This document shows, in pieces, positions 17,056 through 25,718 of a DNA stretch of 64,000 nt. A program made the position numbers and the translations under genes. Within the stretch, counting starts at the first letter, position 1. The number at the start of each line of letters is the position of its first letter. The notes beneath the pieces are model-generated. The model saw only the letters and a list, made by a program, of their open reading frames with translations, did no database searches and was not told where the DNA came from. This DNA comes from Pseudomonas sp. DG56-2 (GTDB taxonomy: Bacteria; Pseudomonadota; Gammaproteobacteria; Pseudomonadales; Pseudomonadaceae): the NCBI RefSeq assembly GCF_004803755.1, contig NZ_CP032311.1, positions 2,992,501 through 3,056,500 on the forward strand, read 5' to 3'.

Positions 17056-19527
17056 TCACCCCTGGGTCAGGCGATGCGCACGGTCGTTCACCGGCGCGTC
17101 GCCCCGCTCCAGCAGGCCCATTTCCTGGGCGCGCATCACCGCCAGCGCACGGCGCTTGACCCCAAGCTTGGCGTTGATGTTCTTGGTGTGGGCCTTGACG
17201 GTATTGAGGGAGATGAACAGGCTATCGCCGATTTCCTGATTGGTAAGGCCGCTGGCCAACAGGTTCAGCACCGCCAGTTCGCGGCTGGACAATTCAAAAC
17301 GTGAGGGCTTGGCGACCGGTGGATCGGCCAATGGCGCATTGCCTTGGTCGTGGGCTTGGAGCGATGCAAGCTGTGAGCGCGCCTCTTTGGCCAGCGCATT
17401 GAACTTGAACCGCTCGCATTGCTCGATCATTGCCACTAGACGCTGGCGTGCTTGGTCTGCCTGGCCAAGCTCGCACTCAGCAACCGCAAGCACCCGCTGG
17501 ATACGCAGTGGCAACGAGGGTGTGTGCAGGGGTGCGATACGCCCGGATTCCGGATTCAGCTGTGCTTGCATCGCCAGGGCAAGCGGCACAACCGCCTGCC
17601 AATCGCCCTTATGTACCAGCACACGCAGGCGCTGGTAGTCCAGCAGCATCTGATAGCAGCTGGCCTGGGCTTTCTGGCAGTGCATGTGCCGTTCGGCGTC
17701 ATGCATTGCCCGGCTTGCCTGATCAAAGTCACCGCGTCTGGCAGCAATTTCACCCAAGCCTATATAGCCGTGCAGCTTGAACGGGTCAGCACTTTCGCGG
17801 GCCAGGCTCATACCCAACTGAAGCGCCTTGTCGGCGTCACTGGTATTGCCGCGCAACAGGTGCAGTTCGCCTTGCAGCAGCTGCAGGCGCCCCAACAACA
17901 GGCTTGGCCGGGTATCGGCGCGGGTCAGTTCCAGGCTCTGATGGAGGAGAATTTCGGCCTGGGCCAGTTCATCCGCGAGGATCGCCTGGCGGATACGGTC
18001 GGTGTTGATCAGTACTTCGTTGGCCAGACAGCCATGGCGGCGTGCAATTTCTACCGCGTCCTGGAGCAACTGGCGGCCGTCCTGACTGTTGCCGGTCGCC
18101 ATTTCTACCCGGCCAAGGGTCGAGTAACACAGAATCGCCGATCGCCAGTCGTGACTGCCCAGGTGCGCCAGCGCCTGCCGACAATGTTCACGGGCCGTCT
18201 GCGCATGACCGCGCAAGCCTTCGAGGCTGCCGTGCAGTGCCTGCCAATTGGCAATCAGGCGCTGGTTCTGAACAGGATCGGGATGCGGCAAGAAGCGCTC
18301 CAGACGAGCGATGCAGCTGTGTGCTTCATCCAGGCGCCAGCTCAACAGCAAAGCCCGGGCGCTCTGGAAAACCAGGCGCGGTGAGCCGAGCAGCAACGAC
18401 GGCGGCATCCTGTCGTACCAACCCAGCCATTTACGCAGGTGCTGGCGGGCGAATAGCCAATCGAAGCCCAGTCGATCCATCAGATTGGCGGCAAGATCGG
18501 GCTGGCCTGCACACAGGGCCAATTCTATGGCGTCGTCAATGCACCCTGCGCTGCTCAGCCAATGACAGGCGCGCAGCCGCAGTTGATTGAGCGCAGCGCC
18601 CTGGAGCTGATCGCGCAGGGCATTGGCGATAGCGGGCAACAGGCAGTACCACTGACCGGCCGCATCCAGCATATGAAAATAGGCGTTGGTACGCAGCATC
18701 AGTTCAAAGGCCGCGGTACCGCTTTCATCGTCCCACAGGTGCGCGTACAGCGCAGCGTTGAACTTGGGCAGATGAGCCAGGGCACAGAGTATCGACACTT
18801 GCCGCTCGGTCAGGCGCGACAGTACTTCATGCTGCAGGTACTCGCGCAACCAGACTGTACCTTGTTGCTGCGACGCCTCACACAACAGCCGCGTGGCGGC
18901 GCACCAGCCCAGCGATTGCTGCCAGAGCACCGCGTTGTCGTTGGCACAACGATTAGGCGCTAACAGGCCCATCAAGCGGTCGAACTCGTCGTGGCTGAAC
19001 CCCAGTTGGCGGCTGTCCAGTTCCAGCAACTCATCCTCGAGCAACAACCGTGACAGATTCAATTGCGGGCGCTGACGACAACTGACAAACACCTGCAAGG
19101 TGCAGCCTGGCAAGCCAAGCAACTGGTCGAGCCAGTGACCGATCGGGTCCGGGCCCTGGCTTGGATAGTCGTCGAGCACCAGGCGCAGCGTTTCCTCGCA
19201 CTGGCTGAACCAGGCGCGCAATGCATCCGCATCACGGTAGAACTTTGCGTTGACCCCGAAAGCCTTGCCGATTTGCTGGCAGAACGCTCCGAGGGTAAGC
19301 CACTGACCATTCATCGCAATCCAGGCACTGCGCCCATGCGGAACTTGGCGCAGGGTTTCGCACAATAAGGTGCTTTTGCCGAAGCCTGCCGGCGCGCACA
19401 ACAGGCGCAGGCGCGGGTTCTTTTCCAGTAGCAGGTCGACCAGATGCGGGCGCGGCAAGTGCCGAGCGGGCAAGTTGGGGAGTGACAGCGGCAGCGAAGG
19501 CAATGTCTGGAGATGAAGACTGGTCAT
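17056..19527 (-). CDS. Second LAL (MalT-like) LuxR-family regulator
   Basis: 823-residue LAL protein: Walker A APAGFGKST at 45-52, a Walker B-like LRLVLDDYPSQ at about 114-124, a long helical repeat region, and a C-terminal LuxR domain (LSSRELAVLNLLASG...NINAKLGVKRR). It is clearly diverged from the regulator at 14308, so it likely senses another ligand. The two genes are tail to tail with no spacer: TGA at 17053-17055 is followed at once by TCA (the complement of its own TGA). AGGTG precedes ATG 19527. The DUF1329/DUF1302 genes lie upstream on the same strand. Confidence 0.92.
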   Translation of the reverse strand: MTSLHLQTLPSLPLSLPNLPARHLPRPHLVDLLLEKNPRLRLLCAPAGFGKSTLLCETLRQVPHGRSAWIAMNGQWLTLGAFCQQIGKAFGVNAKFYRDADALRAWFSQCEETLRLVLDDYPSQGPDPIGHWLDQLLGLPGCTLQVFVSCRQRPQLNLSRLLLEDELLELDSRQLGFSHDEFDRLMGLLAPNRCANDNAVLWQQSLGWCAATRLLCEASQQQGTVWLREYLQHEVLSRLTERQVSILCALAHLPKFNAALYAHLWDDESGTAAFELMLRTNAYFHMLDAAGQWYCLLPAIANALRDQLQGAALNQLRLRACHWLSSAGCIDDAIELALCAGQPDLAANLMDRLGFDWLFARQHLRKWLGWYDRMPPSLLLGSPRLVFQSARALLLSWRLDEAHSCIARLERFLPHPDPVQNQRLIANWQALHGSLEGLRGHAQTAREHCRQALAHLGSHDWRSAILCYSTLGRVEMATGNSQDGRQLLQDAVEIARRHGCLANEVLINTDRIRQAILADELAQAEILLHQSLELTRADTRPSLLLGRLQLLQGELHLLRGNTSDADKALQLGMSLARESADPFKLHGYIGLGEIAARRGDFDQASRAMHDAERHMHCQKAQASCYQMLLDYQRLRVLVHKGDWQAVVPLALAMQAQLNPESGRIAPLHTPSLPLRIQRVLAVAECELGQADQARQRLVAMIEQCERFKFNALAKEARSQLASLQAHDQGNAPLADPPVAKPSRFELSSRELAVLNLLASGLTNQEIGDSLFISLNTVKAHTKNINAKLGVKRRALAVMRAQEMGLLERGDAPVNDRAHRLTQG

Positions 19528-19542
19528 GACAACACCTGATAA

Positions 19543-19550
19543 TTGTTATT
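19543..19550 (-). promoter_or_regulatory. AANAANAA motif before the second LAL regulator
   Basis: The minus strand reads AATAACAA, 16-23 nt before ATG 19527 and next to the AGGTG ribosome site. Confidence 0.4.
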
Positions 19551-19611
19551 GGCCAGGCGGCAGAGTGTGCCTAGCAAATCATCAGGGGCCCGCCTCTACA
19601 ATCGGTCGTAG

Positions 19612-19621
19612 GAACTAGTTC
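19612..19621. promoter_or_regulatory. GAACTAGTTC palindrome upstream of the second LAL regulator
   Basis: The identical 10-bp palindrome seen at 14176, here 85 bp upstream of the regulator start at 19527. A candidate operator for one of the two LAL proteins. Confidence 0.4.
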
Positions 19622-19645
19622 CTGCGACCGTCCCGAGGCAAAGAG

Positions 19646-19668
19646 GCCGCGATCAGGACGATCGCGGC
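19646..19668 (-). terminator. Terminator hairpin after DUF1329
   Basis: GCCGCGATC and GATCGCGGC form a perfect 9-bp stem with a 5-nt loop, 8 nt past the stop of the DUF1329 gene. On the minus strand it is followed by CTCTTT, a short T-rich tail. Confidence 0.6.
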
Positions 19669-19676
19669 GCAGGGGT

Positions 19677-21044
19677 TCAGCGGATACCGGCGTTACGCAA
19701 TGCGCCAGGGGTGAAGTCCGCCATCGTCGGCTGGGTGCCGTACTCGGTGCCATGCGGCGCCTCGTTGGCCAAGGCCATGACCAGATAGCGACCGGCGACC
19801 AGATCGTTGATCGCCATGGCCGCGTAGTTGCCAAGCCCTTGTTCATAGTCGTTCATGGCAAAGCCCTCGGCAACCCGCCACAGCTGGCCACGGCCATCGT
19901 AGTGGTCGATCTCGACCAACTGCCAGGTGTCTTCATCGAAGTACATGTGGCGCTTGGCGTAGATGTTGCGCTCACCAGGCTTGAGGGTGGCGACGACTTC
20001 CCATACGCGGTGCAGCTCGTAGCGGGTGTGGTCCGGGTTCATGTGCCCGGCCTGGAGCATATCCTTGTACTTGAGCTGCGGCGACGCGAGACGGTAATTG
20101 TTGTACGGAATGTACATCTCCTTCTTGCCCACCAGTTTCCAGTCGTAGCGGTCCGGCGCGCCGTTGAACATATCGGCATTGTCAGCTGTGCGCAGGCCGT
20201 CGGCGGCCGTCCCCGGGCCGTCATAGGCTACCTGTGGGGCACGACGTACCCGACGCTGGCCGGCGTTGTAGACCCAGGCCATGCGTGGTTCGGTCACCTG
20301 GTCGATGGTTTCGTGCACCAGTGTCACGCCACCGGCCAGGCGCGAAGGTGCAGTCACTTCCTGTTTGTAGTAGAACAGGACGTTCTCGGCTTTTTTTCCG
20401 TCGCCGTCCTTCATGTATTGCGGGTAACCCACTTCATCGCTCAACTCGACGGCAGTAAAGGAGCCATTGGTTTGCGGGGCTGCCTGAGCGGTCAGACGAT
20501 GAAAGTTTTTACCGCGGTAGCGGCTGATGTGGTTCCACAGCACTTCTACGCCGGTTTTAGGCAGCGGGAAAGCATAGAACCGCGAGCCTGTGAGGTTGCC
20601 GACATAGTTGCCGCCGGCCAACGATTCGGTATTCAAGGCACTTTTCTTCGCCGCATCGTAGACTTCCTGTGGGTTCGAGGCGGTGCGGTGGCTGGTGTAT
20701 ACCGGAATCCGGTAGCTGTCCGGATAGCGCTTGAACATCGCCATCTGCCCGTCAGTCAGCTTGTCTTTGTACTGTTGTGCATTCTGCGCGTTGATCACGA
20801 ACAGCGGCTTTTCATCAGCGAACGGATCGCCCAGAAAGCCTTTCTCCACTTTCGCCGCCCCTGGTTTGAGCCCGCCGGTCCAGGCCGGAATGCTGCCGTC
20901 GCTATTGCCTTCCTTCTGTGCGCCAAGAGGCGTCAGTGTGGTGCCGAGTTGGTCCGCTTCCTGTTGTGACACTGCCGCCATGACACCAGTGGCCAGCAAG
21001 GTAAGGGTCAGCGCTGCACCCTGAAAAAAAGTGATGGGTTTCAT
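19677..21044 (-). CDS. DUF1329 periplasmic/outer-membrane-associated protein
   Basis: 455 residues starting with a Sec signal peptide (cleavage probably after LLATGVMA, residue 23). The DUF1329 hallmarks follow: DGSIPAWTGG, TSHRTASNP, GQRRVRRAP and a C-terminal ELHRVWEV...YAKRHMYFDEDTW section. The fold is thought to resemble LolA/LolB lipoprotein-sorting proteins, so a role in carrying a hydrophobic ligand between membranes is plausible. It is paired 24 bp after a DUF1302 gene, an arrangement repeated at 48137-51162. No enzyme activity is known for the family. Confidence 0.9.
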   Translation of the reverse strand: MKPITFFQGAALTLTLLATGVMAAVSQQEADQLGTTLTPLGAQKEGNSDGSIPAWTGGLKPGAAKVEKGFLGDPFADEKPLFVINAQNAQQYKDKLTDGQMAMFKRYPDSYRIPVYTSHRTASNPQEVYDAAKKSALNTESLAGGNYVGNLTGSRFYAFPLPKTGVEVLWNHISRYRGKNFHRLTAQAAPQTNGSFTAVELSDEVGYPQYMKDGDGKKAENVLFYYKQEVTAPSRLAGGVTLVHETIDQVTEPRMAWVYNAGQRRVRRAPQVAYDGPGTAADGLRTADNADMFNGAPDRYDWKLVGKKEMYIPYNNYRLASPQLKYKDMLQAGHMNPDHTRYELHRVWEVVATLKPGERNIYAKRHMYFDEDTWQLVEIDHYDGRGQLWRVAEGFAMNDYEQGLGNYAAMAINDLVAGRYLVMALANEAPHGTEYGTQPTMADFTPGALRNAGIR

Positions 21045-21068
21045 CTGCAGATCTCCACGGAATCAGGT

Positions 21069-22925
21069 TTAGAAGTTCACGCCGAAACTGAGCGACATAA
21101 AGTCACGGTCCACCAGCGTGTTGAAGTCGCCGCCAAAGTAGTTGGTGTAACTGAGGCTTGCGGTGTAGGTGTTCTCGTAGTCGGCATCGAGCCCCAGGCT
21201 GACCGCCTTGGCGCCTTCCTCGAAGCTGACACCGGTGCCGTTGACGTCATGCGACCAGGCCAGACTCGGCGACAAGTTGATACCGGCAATCACGTTGGGA
21301 TAGTCGAGCTTGCCGCGCACCCGATAGCCCCAGGAATCGCTGGTGTAATAGCCTTTGTTGTTGCATTCCTGCTGCGGGTTGCTCGCTGTTGGTGTACCGG
21401 CGGCGGTACCTCGGCATACCGCACCGTTGTCGACCAGCGCGCCTGCACCGTAGGTTGGGCTGCGACCGAAACGCACGTCACCGGTATCGGTACTCAAGCC
21501 AGACACGCGGTTGTAGCCCACCTCACCCACCAGCGTGAGGCGGCTGGCGGCCAGTACCTGATCGAAGAACTTGGTCGCCGTCACCTGCACCTGGGTCACT
21601 GGCATGCGCTTGTAGCCCGGAATTGCCGCGCCTGGGGCGTTGGTGGCAAAACCGTCGACAAACACGGGCGAGACTGCACCCGGCACGCCATTGATCAGGC
21701 CCAACTGGTTGACAGCGGCCAGGTTGAGGTCGGCGGTGTTGATCTGCAGCGGCATGTTCGGACGGAAGCTCACCTCGCCGCCAAGCGCAACACCGGAAAC
21801 GTTGGTCTGGAAACTCAAGCCATACAGGCGGATGTCTTCCGGGTAGTCGACGAAGTAACTGGCGGTACGCACCCGGGCCGGAGTGTTAGCGGTATTCGGG
21901 GGAGCCGCCACGGTGGTGCGGGTAAAGCTCAGGTACGGATTGCGGCTGTGATAATTCATCGCGTAGGCCGCCAACTCGGTGTCGTTCAACTCCGGCAGGA
22001 ACCAGCGCAACGCCAGGCCAAACTGGCCACTGTCACCGGGCTCGTGGTCTTTGGCCCGAGGGATGTAGGCGTTGTCCAGACCCTGAGCAACCGCTTGAAT
22101 GTTCAGGCTGTTGCTTGCGACACCGGGGGCAAAGTCGGGACCGGCGATCACCAGGCGGTCATTACAGCCCTTGGCCACCGGGTCGGCGCCAAAGAAGGTG
22201 CCGCAGTTATCGGTAACGGTCTTGTCCCACTCCAACTGGTAGAACATTTCCGCAGTCAGGTTCTCGGTCAGGCCCTGCGACAGGTAGAACATGTTGACCG
22301 GAATCAGCCCTTCCTTGACCTCGGCACCCGGACGGCGCAGTGCAGCGACGTCGATCGGGTTGATGGCGTTGATCGAGTTCTGGATGAACGTGCTTTCCCC
22401 CCAACTGACCACCTGTTTGCCCAGGCGCACGTTGCCGGGCAGATCGCCGATCTGATAGTTGTGGTAGACAAAGGCATCGAGGAACTCTGCGCCCGAGGCC
22501 TTGGCCGAACGGTCACGGCCGTGGTCATCGATGTCGTAAAAATGCTGCTCGCCGTCCTTGAGCTCAAAGTCATACCAGTACTTGCCGCGCACAAACACGC
22601 CAGAGTCTTCGTACTTGAGCGACAGGTCGTGGATACCTTTGAAGATCTTCGAGAAGGTTTCATTCTTCTTGAAGTTCAAGCGTCCGTCGTCGGCGGTGCG
22701 AGAGGCGGCATGGCCCTCTTCGCCCATCACGTTGAAGTTGGAGATGAAGTCCGAGTCGGGATCTTGGGTCCCCCAACTTGCACCAATGGACAGTGATGAG
22801 TCGAAGGTGCCTTCGATTTCCCCAATGTTGAAGCTCACGGCTTGCGCCTGAGTTCCCCACGCCAAGGCGATTGCGGTCGCCAACAGGGTGGGATGCAGGT
22901 TTGCGCGCTTTATTATTGTTTGCAT
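21069..22925 (-). CDS. DUF1302 outer-membrane beta-barrel protein
   Basis: 618 residues from ATG 22925; the signal peptide ends near TQAQA (about residue 29). The mature protein is rich in alternating hydrophobic/polar strands and aromatic-Gly pairs and ends in Phe (SFGVNF), as outer-membrane barrels do. DUF1302 proteins often stand in operons for uptake of steroids or other hydrophobic carbon sources, next to DUF1329. The 161-bp region to the divergent methyltransferase contains a direct repeat GGGTAGT at 23000 and 23025 that could be a regulator site. The channel substrate is unknown. Confidence 0.88.
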   Translation of the reverse strand: MQTIIKRANLHPTLLATAIALAWGTQAQAVSFNIGEIEGTFDSSLSIGASWGTQDPDSDFISNFNVMGEEGHAASRTADDGRLNFKKNETFSKIFKGIHDLSLKYEDSGVFVRGKYWYDFELKDGEQHFYDIDDHGRDRSAKASGAEFLDAFVYHNYQIGDLPGNVRLGKQVVSWGESTFIQNSINAINPIDVAALRRPGAEVKEGLIPVNMFYLSQGLTENLTAEMFYQLEWDKTVTDNCGTFFGADPVAKGCNDRLVIAGPDFAPGVASNSLNIQAVAQGLDNAYIPRAKDHEPGDSGQFGLALRWFLPELNDTELAAYAMNYHSRNPYLSFTRTTVAAPPNTANTPARVRTASYFVDYPEDIRLYGLSFQTNVSGVALGGEVSFRPNMPLQINTADLNLAAVNQLGLINGVPGAVSPVFVDGFATNAPGAAIPGYKRMPVTQVQVTATKFFDQVLAASRLTLVGEVGYNRVSGLSTDTGDVRFGRSPTYGAGALVDNGAVCRGTAAGTPTASNPQQECNNKGYYTSDSWGYRVRGKLDYPNVIAGINLSPSLAWSHDVNGTGVSFEEGAKAVSLGLDADYENTYTASLSYTNYFGGDFNTLVDRDFMSLSFGVNF

Positions 22926-22999
22926 GCGGCTTTCCAGGAGTTGGATCAGATGGAAAGCCCATGCTATGCAGGTAAACCGGCGAGCAATATTGCCTGAAG

Positions 23000-23031
23000 G
23001 GGTAGTTTTGCGAATCACCCTTGCGGGTAGT
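23000..23031. promoter_or_regulatory. GGGTAGT direct repeat in the DUF1302/methyltransferase divergent region
   Basis: GGGTAGT occurs at 23000-23006 and 23025-23031, 25 bp apart, 75-106 bp upstream of the DUF1302 start. Direct repeats of this kind suit LAL-type activators, but the assignment is only a guess. Confidence 0.2.
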
Positions 23032-23086
23032 AACGTGGCGATAAAAGGACTATTGGCAACGACTCGACGGCCAGAGGTGAATATCA

Positions 23087-23845
23087 ATGAATAGCAGCAC
23101 CGCACAGAGCACCAACTGGTTTGACAAGGGTGCCGAGGCCTACGCGCGCTTCAGGCCGCAATACCCGCAGTCACTGGCCGCCTACCTGGCTTCGTTGGCG
23201 CCGAACATGGCTTTGGCGGTAGACGTTGGCTGTGGCAACGGCCAGCTTACCCGAGACCTCGCCGAGCACTTCAGCGCAGTCTCAGGCTTTGATCCCAGCG
23301 AAGACCAGATCGCCCACTGCACCGCGCAAGCCAACGTCAGTTATCAATGCGCCCCGGCAGAAGATCTGCCCCTGCAATCGCGCAGCGCCAGCCTGATCAC
23401 TGCAGCGCAGGCGGCGCACTGGTTCGACTTGCCGCGCTTTTACGCTGAAGTTCGCCGCGTGGCGGTACCCGGGGCCATCCTGGCACTGATCAGCTACGGC
23501 GTGCCGCTGCTCGAGCCAACACTGAACGAGCGCTTCCAGCGCTTTTACTGGGACGAAATCGGGCCCTATTGGCCGGCACAGCGCAAGCTCGTCGATAGCG
23601 GTTACGCGACGCTGGACTTCCCGTTCACGCAAATCAACGGCGACGCCATCAGCTTCTGCCTGGAGTGGAACCTGGAGGAATTTCTTGGCTATATCTCCAC
23701 CTGGTCGGCAGTACGCCAGGCATCGCATGCAGGCAAGGACGAGGTACTTACGCACTTTGCCGAAGAACTTGCCAGGCTATGGGGCGAGCCCACTAGCAAA
23801 CGCCCTGTTACCTGGCCGATCAACATGCGCATTGGTCGCGTGTAA
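23087..23845 (+). CDS. SAM-dependent class I methyltransferase
   Basis: 252 residues. Motif I VDVGCGNGQLTRDLA (45-59) binds S-adenosylmethionine, FDPSE follows on strand 2, and AEDLPL and AAQAAHWFD are typical of the UbiE/trans-aconitate methyltransferase-like group. AGAGGTGA precedes ATG 23087. It is divergent from DUF1302 and convergent with the ligase at 23886, so its link with the catabolic genes may be fortuitous. The substrate is unknown. Confidence 0.85.
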   Translation: MNSSTAQSTNWFDKGAEAYARFRPQYPQSLAAYLASLAPNMALAVDVGCGNGQLTRDLAEHFSAVSGFDPSEDQIAHCTAQANVSYQCAPAEDLPLQSRSASLITAAQAAHWFDLPRFYAEVRRVAVPGAILALISYGVPLLEPTLNERFQRFYWDEIGPYWPAQRKLVDSGYATLDFPFTQINGDAISFCLEWNLEEFLGYISTWSAVRQASHAGKDEVLTHFAEELARLWGEPTSKRPVTWPINMRIGRV

Positions 23846-23873
23846 CCCGCGACAGGCGCAAGCCTGATGCGGG
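23846..23873. terminator. Bidirectional hairpin between convergent genes
   Basis: CCCGCGACAGGC and GCCTGATGCGGG pair as two 5-bp stems separated by a 2-nt mismatch, around a GCAA loop. It fills most of the 40-bp gap between the methyltransferase and ligase stop codons. Confidence 0.55.
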
Positions 23874-23885
23874 CCACCCCCACTG

Positions 23886-25577
23886 CTAGCGACCATTGCC
23901 TTCCACGGTAATGGTCAACTCCTCGATAGTGATCTCGCGCATTTTGAACTTCTGTACTTTGCCGGTCACCGTCATTGGGAACTCCTCGACAAAGCGGAAA
24001 TGGCGCGGCACTTTGAAGTGAGCGATCTGCGCCTTTGCCCAGCTGCGTAGCTCATCCTCAGCGGCGCTGTGGCCGGGATGGAACTTGATCCAGGCGACGA
24101 TTTCTTCACCATAACGGCTGCAAGGTATGCCAATCACCTGGACGTCGGCGATGGCCGGATGGGTGAAGAAGAACTCTTCCAGCTCGCGCGGATAAATGTT
24201 CTCACCACCACGAATGATCATGTCCTTGCTACGCCCGACGATGCGCACATAGCCCTGCTCGTCCATCACCGCCAGGTCGCCGGTCTGCATCCAGCCCTCA
24301 GCGTCGATGCTCGCCGCGGTGGCAGCAGGATTGTTCCAATAACCGAGCATAACGCTGTAGCCACGCGTGCACAGCTCACCGATCTCGCCCCGGGCCACGG
24401 TTACGCCTTCGCTGTCGATGATCTTGTTCTCCAGGCGCGGCTGGGTGCGCCCCACCGAGGTCACGCGCAGTTCCAGCTCATCTTCGGCGGCGGTCTGTAG
24501 CGATACCGGGCTGGTTTCGGTCATGCCATAGGCAATCTGCACCTCGCCCATGTGCATCTCGTCGATCACCCGGCGCATCACTTCGATCGGGCAGGTCGCC
24601 CCGGCCATGATCCCGGTGCGCAGACTGGACAAGTCGAAGTCGGCACGTTGCGGATGGTCGAGCATGGCAATGAACATGGTCGGCACGCCGTACAGTGCAG
24701 TGGCCTTTTCTTCGGCAACCGTGCTCAGCGTCAACAGCGGGTCGAAGGCATCGTTGGGGTAGATCATGGTGCTGCCATGGGTCATGCAGCCCAGGTTGCC
24801 CATGACCATGCCGAAGCAGTGATACAACGGCACCGGGATCACCATGCGATCCTGCTCGCTCAGGCCCAGGCTCTCACCCACCATGTAGCCGTTGTTGAGG
24901 ATGTTGTGGTGGCTCAACGTGGCCCCTTTGGGGAAACCTGTGGTGCCGGAGGTGTACTGGATGTTGATCGGGTCTTCAGGGCGCAGACTGGCCTGGCGAC
25001 TTGTCAGGGTTTCGTCGCTGACCGCGGCGGCCATTTTTTGCAGCTCGTTCCAGGCCAGAAATGCCTCGGGAGGGTTGCTGGCCAGGCTTACCACACCACG
25101 CAAGGCAGGCAGCCGTTCACAGTTGAGGGTACCGGGCTTGACCTCGGCCAGCTCCGGCACCAAGCCGAGAAACATGGCGTGATAGTCGGAGGTTTTGAAG
25201 GCGTCCGCGCAAATCACCCAGCTGCATGCGGACTGCTTGAGCGCGTATTCCAGTTCGCTACTGCGATAGGCAGGGTTGATGTTGACCAGAATGACGCCGA
25301 TCTTGGCGCTGGCAAATTGTGTGATACACCACTCGGCGCAGTTGGGCGCCCAGATGCCCAGGCGGTCGCCGCTGTTCAGTCCCAGCGCCAGCAAGGCCCG
25401 GGCATGGCGGTCCACTGCATCGGCCAGGGCCTGCCAGCTGTAACGCAGGCCCTGATGCCGGACCACCAGTGCTTCGCGCTCCGCGAACTTGGCAACCGTG
25501 GTATCGAACGCTGTACCGAGGGTCATGGCCAGCAGGTCTTTGTCCTGCCGCCCCTGGGAATAACTCAGGTGATTCAT
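23886..25577 (-). CDS. AMP-forming fatty acyl-CoA synthetase
   Basis: 563-residue adenylate-forming ligase. The P-loop [11 protein letters not shown] is at 208-218 and the C-terminal TVTGKVQKF carries the catalytic Lys. It differs in length and sequence from the ligases at 10561 and 63570 and resembles the FadD/medium-chain fatty acyl-CoA synthetase branch, as well as malonate- or 3-methylmercaptopropionate-like ligases. AGGGG precedes ATG 25577. It is separated from the upstream beta-subunit gene by a 17-bp perfect hairpin, so it is probably transcribed on its own. Confidence 0.9.
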   Translation of the reverse strand: MNHLSYSQGRQDKDLLAMTLGTAFDTTVAKFAEREALVVRHQGLRYSWQALADAVDRHARALLALGLNSGDRLGIWAPNCAEWCITQFASAKIGVILVNINPAYRSSELEYALKQSACSWVICADAFKTSDYHAMFLGLVPELAEVKPGTLNCERLPALRGVVSLASNPPEAFLAWNELQKMAAAVSDETLTSRQASLRPEDPINIQYTSGTTGFPKGATLSHHNILNNGYMVGESLGLSEQDRMVIPVPLYHCFGMVMGNLGCMTHGSTMIYPNDAFDPLLTLSTVAEEKATALYGVPTMFIAMLDHPQRADFDLSSLRTGIMAGATCPIEVMRRVIDEMHMGEVQIAYGMTETSPVSLQTAAEDELELRVTSVGRTQPRLENKIIDSEGVTVARGEIGELCTRGYSVMLGYWNNPAATAASIDAEGWMQTGDLAVMDEQGYVRIVGRSKDMIIRGGENIYPRELEEFFFTHPAIADVQVIGIPCSRYGEEIVAWIKFHPGHSAAEDELRSWAKAQIAHFKVPRHFRFVEEFPMTVTGKVQKFKMREITIEELTITVEGNGR

Positions 25578-25620
25578 GGATGCCCCTTTGTGATTGTTGT
25601 GGGCTGTAACGCGAATTCAG

Positions 25621-25657
25621 GCGCTGTGCTACCAGCCTTGGGCTGGTAGCACAGCGC
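25621..25657 (-). terminator. Perfect 17-bp hairpin downstream of the QHNDH operon
   Basis: GCGCTGTGCTACCAGCC is followed by TTG and then its exact reverse complement. It lies 62 nt past the stop of the beta-subunit gene and 44 nt before the ligase start. It has no clear T-run on the minus strand, but its stability suggests termination or RNA protection at the operon end. Confidence 0.6.
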
Positions 25658-25718
25658 GGGTCAACTGCAGCAATGCTAGACCATACACTGTGCTTGTAAG
25701 GCCAGCGCTGCGCTCAGG

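Noticed and set aside
21249..22796. A 515-codon plus-strand frame opposite DUF1302
   Set aside because: Antisense to a signal-peptide-bearing barrel protein; no domain or ribosome site of its own.
23186..23845. The methyltransferase as a member of the catabolic module
   Set aside because: It is divergent from DUF1302 and convergent with the ligase, with a terminator between; nothing ties it to acyl-CoA breakdown, so it was not included in the pathway scheme.
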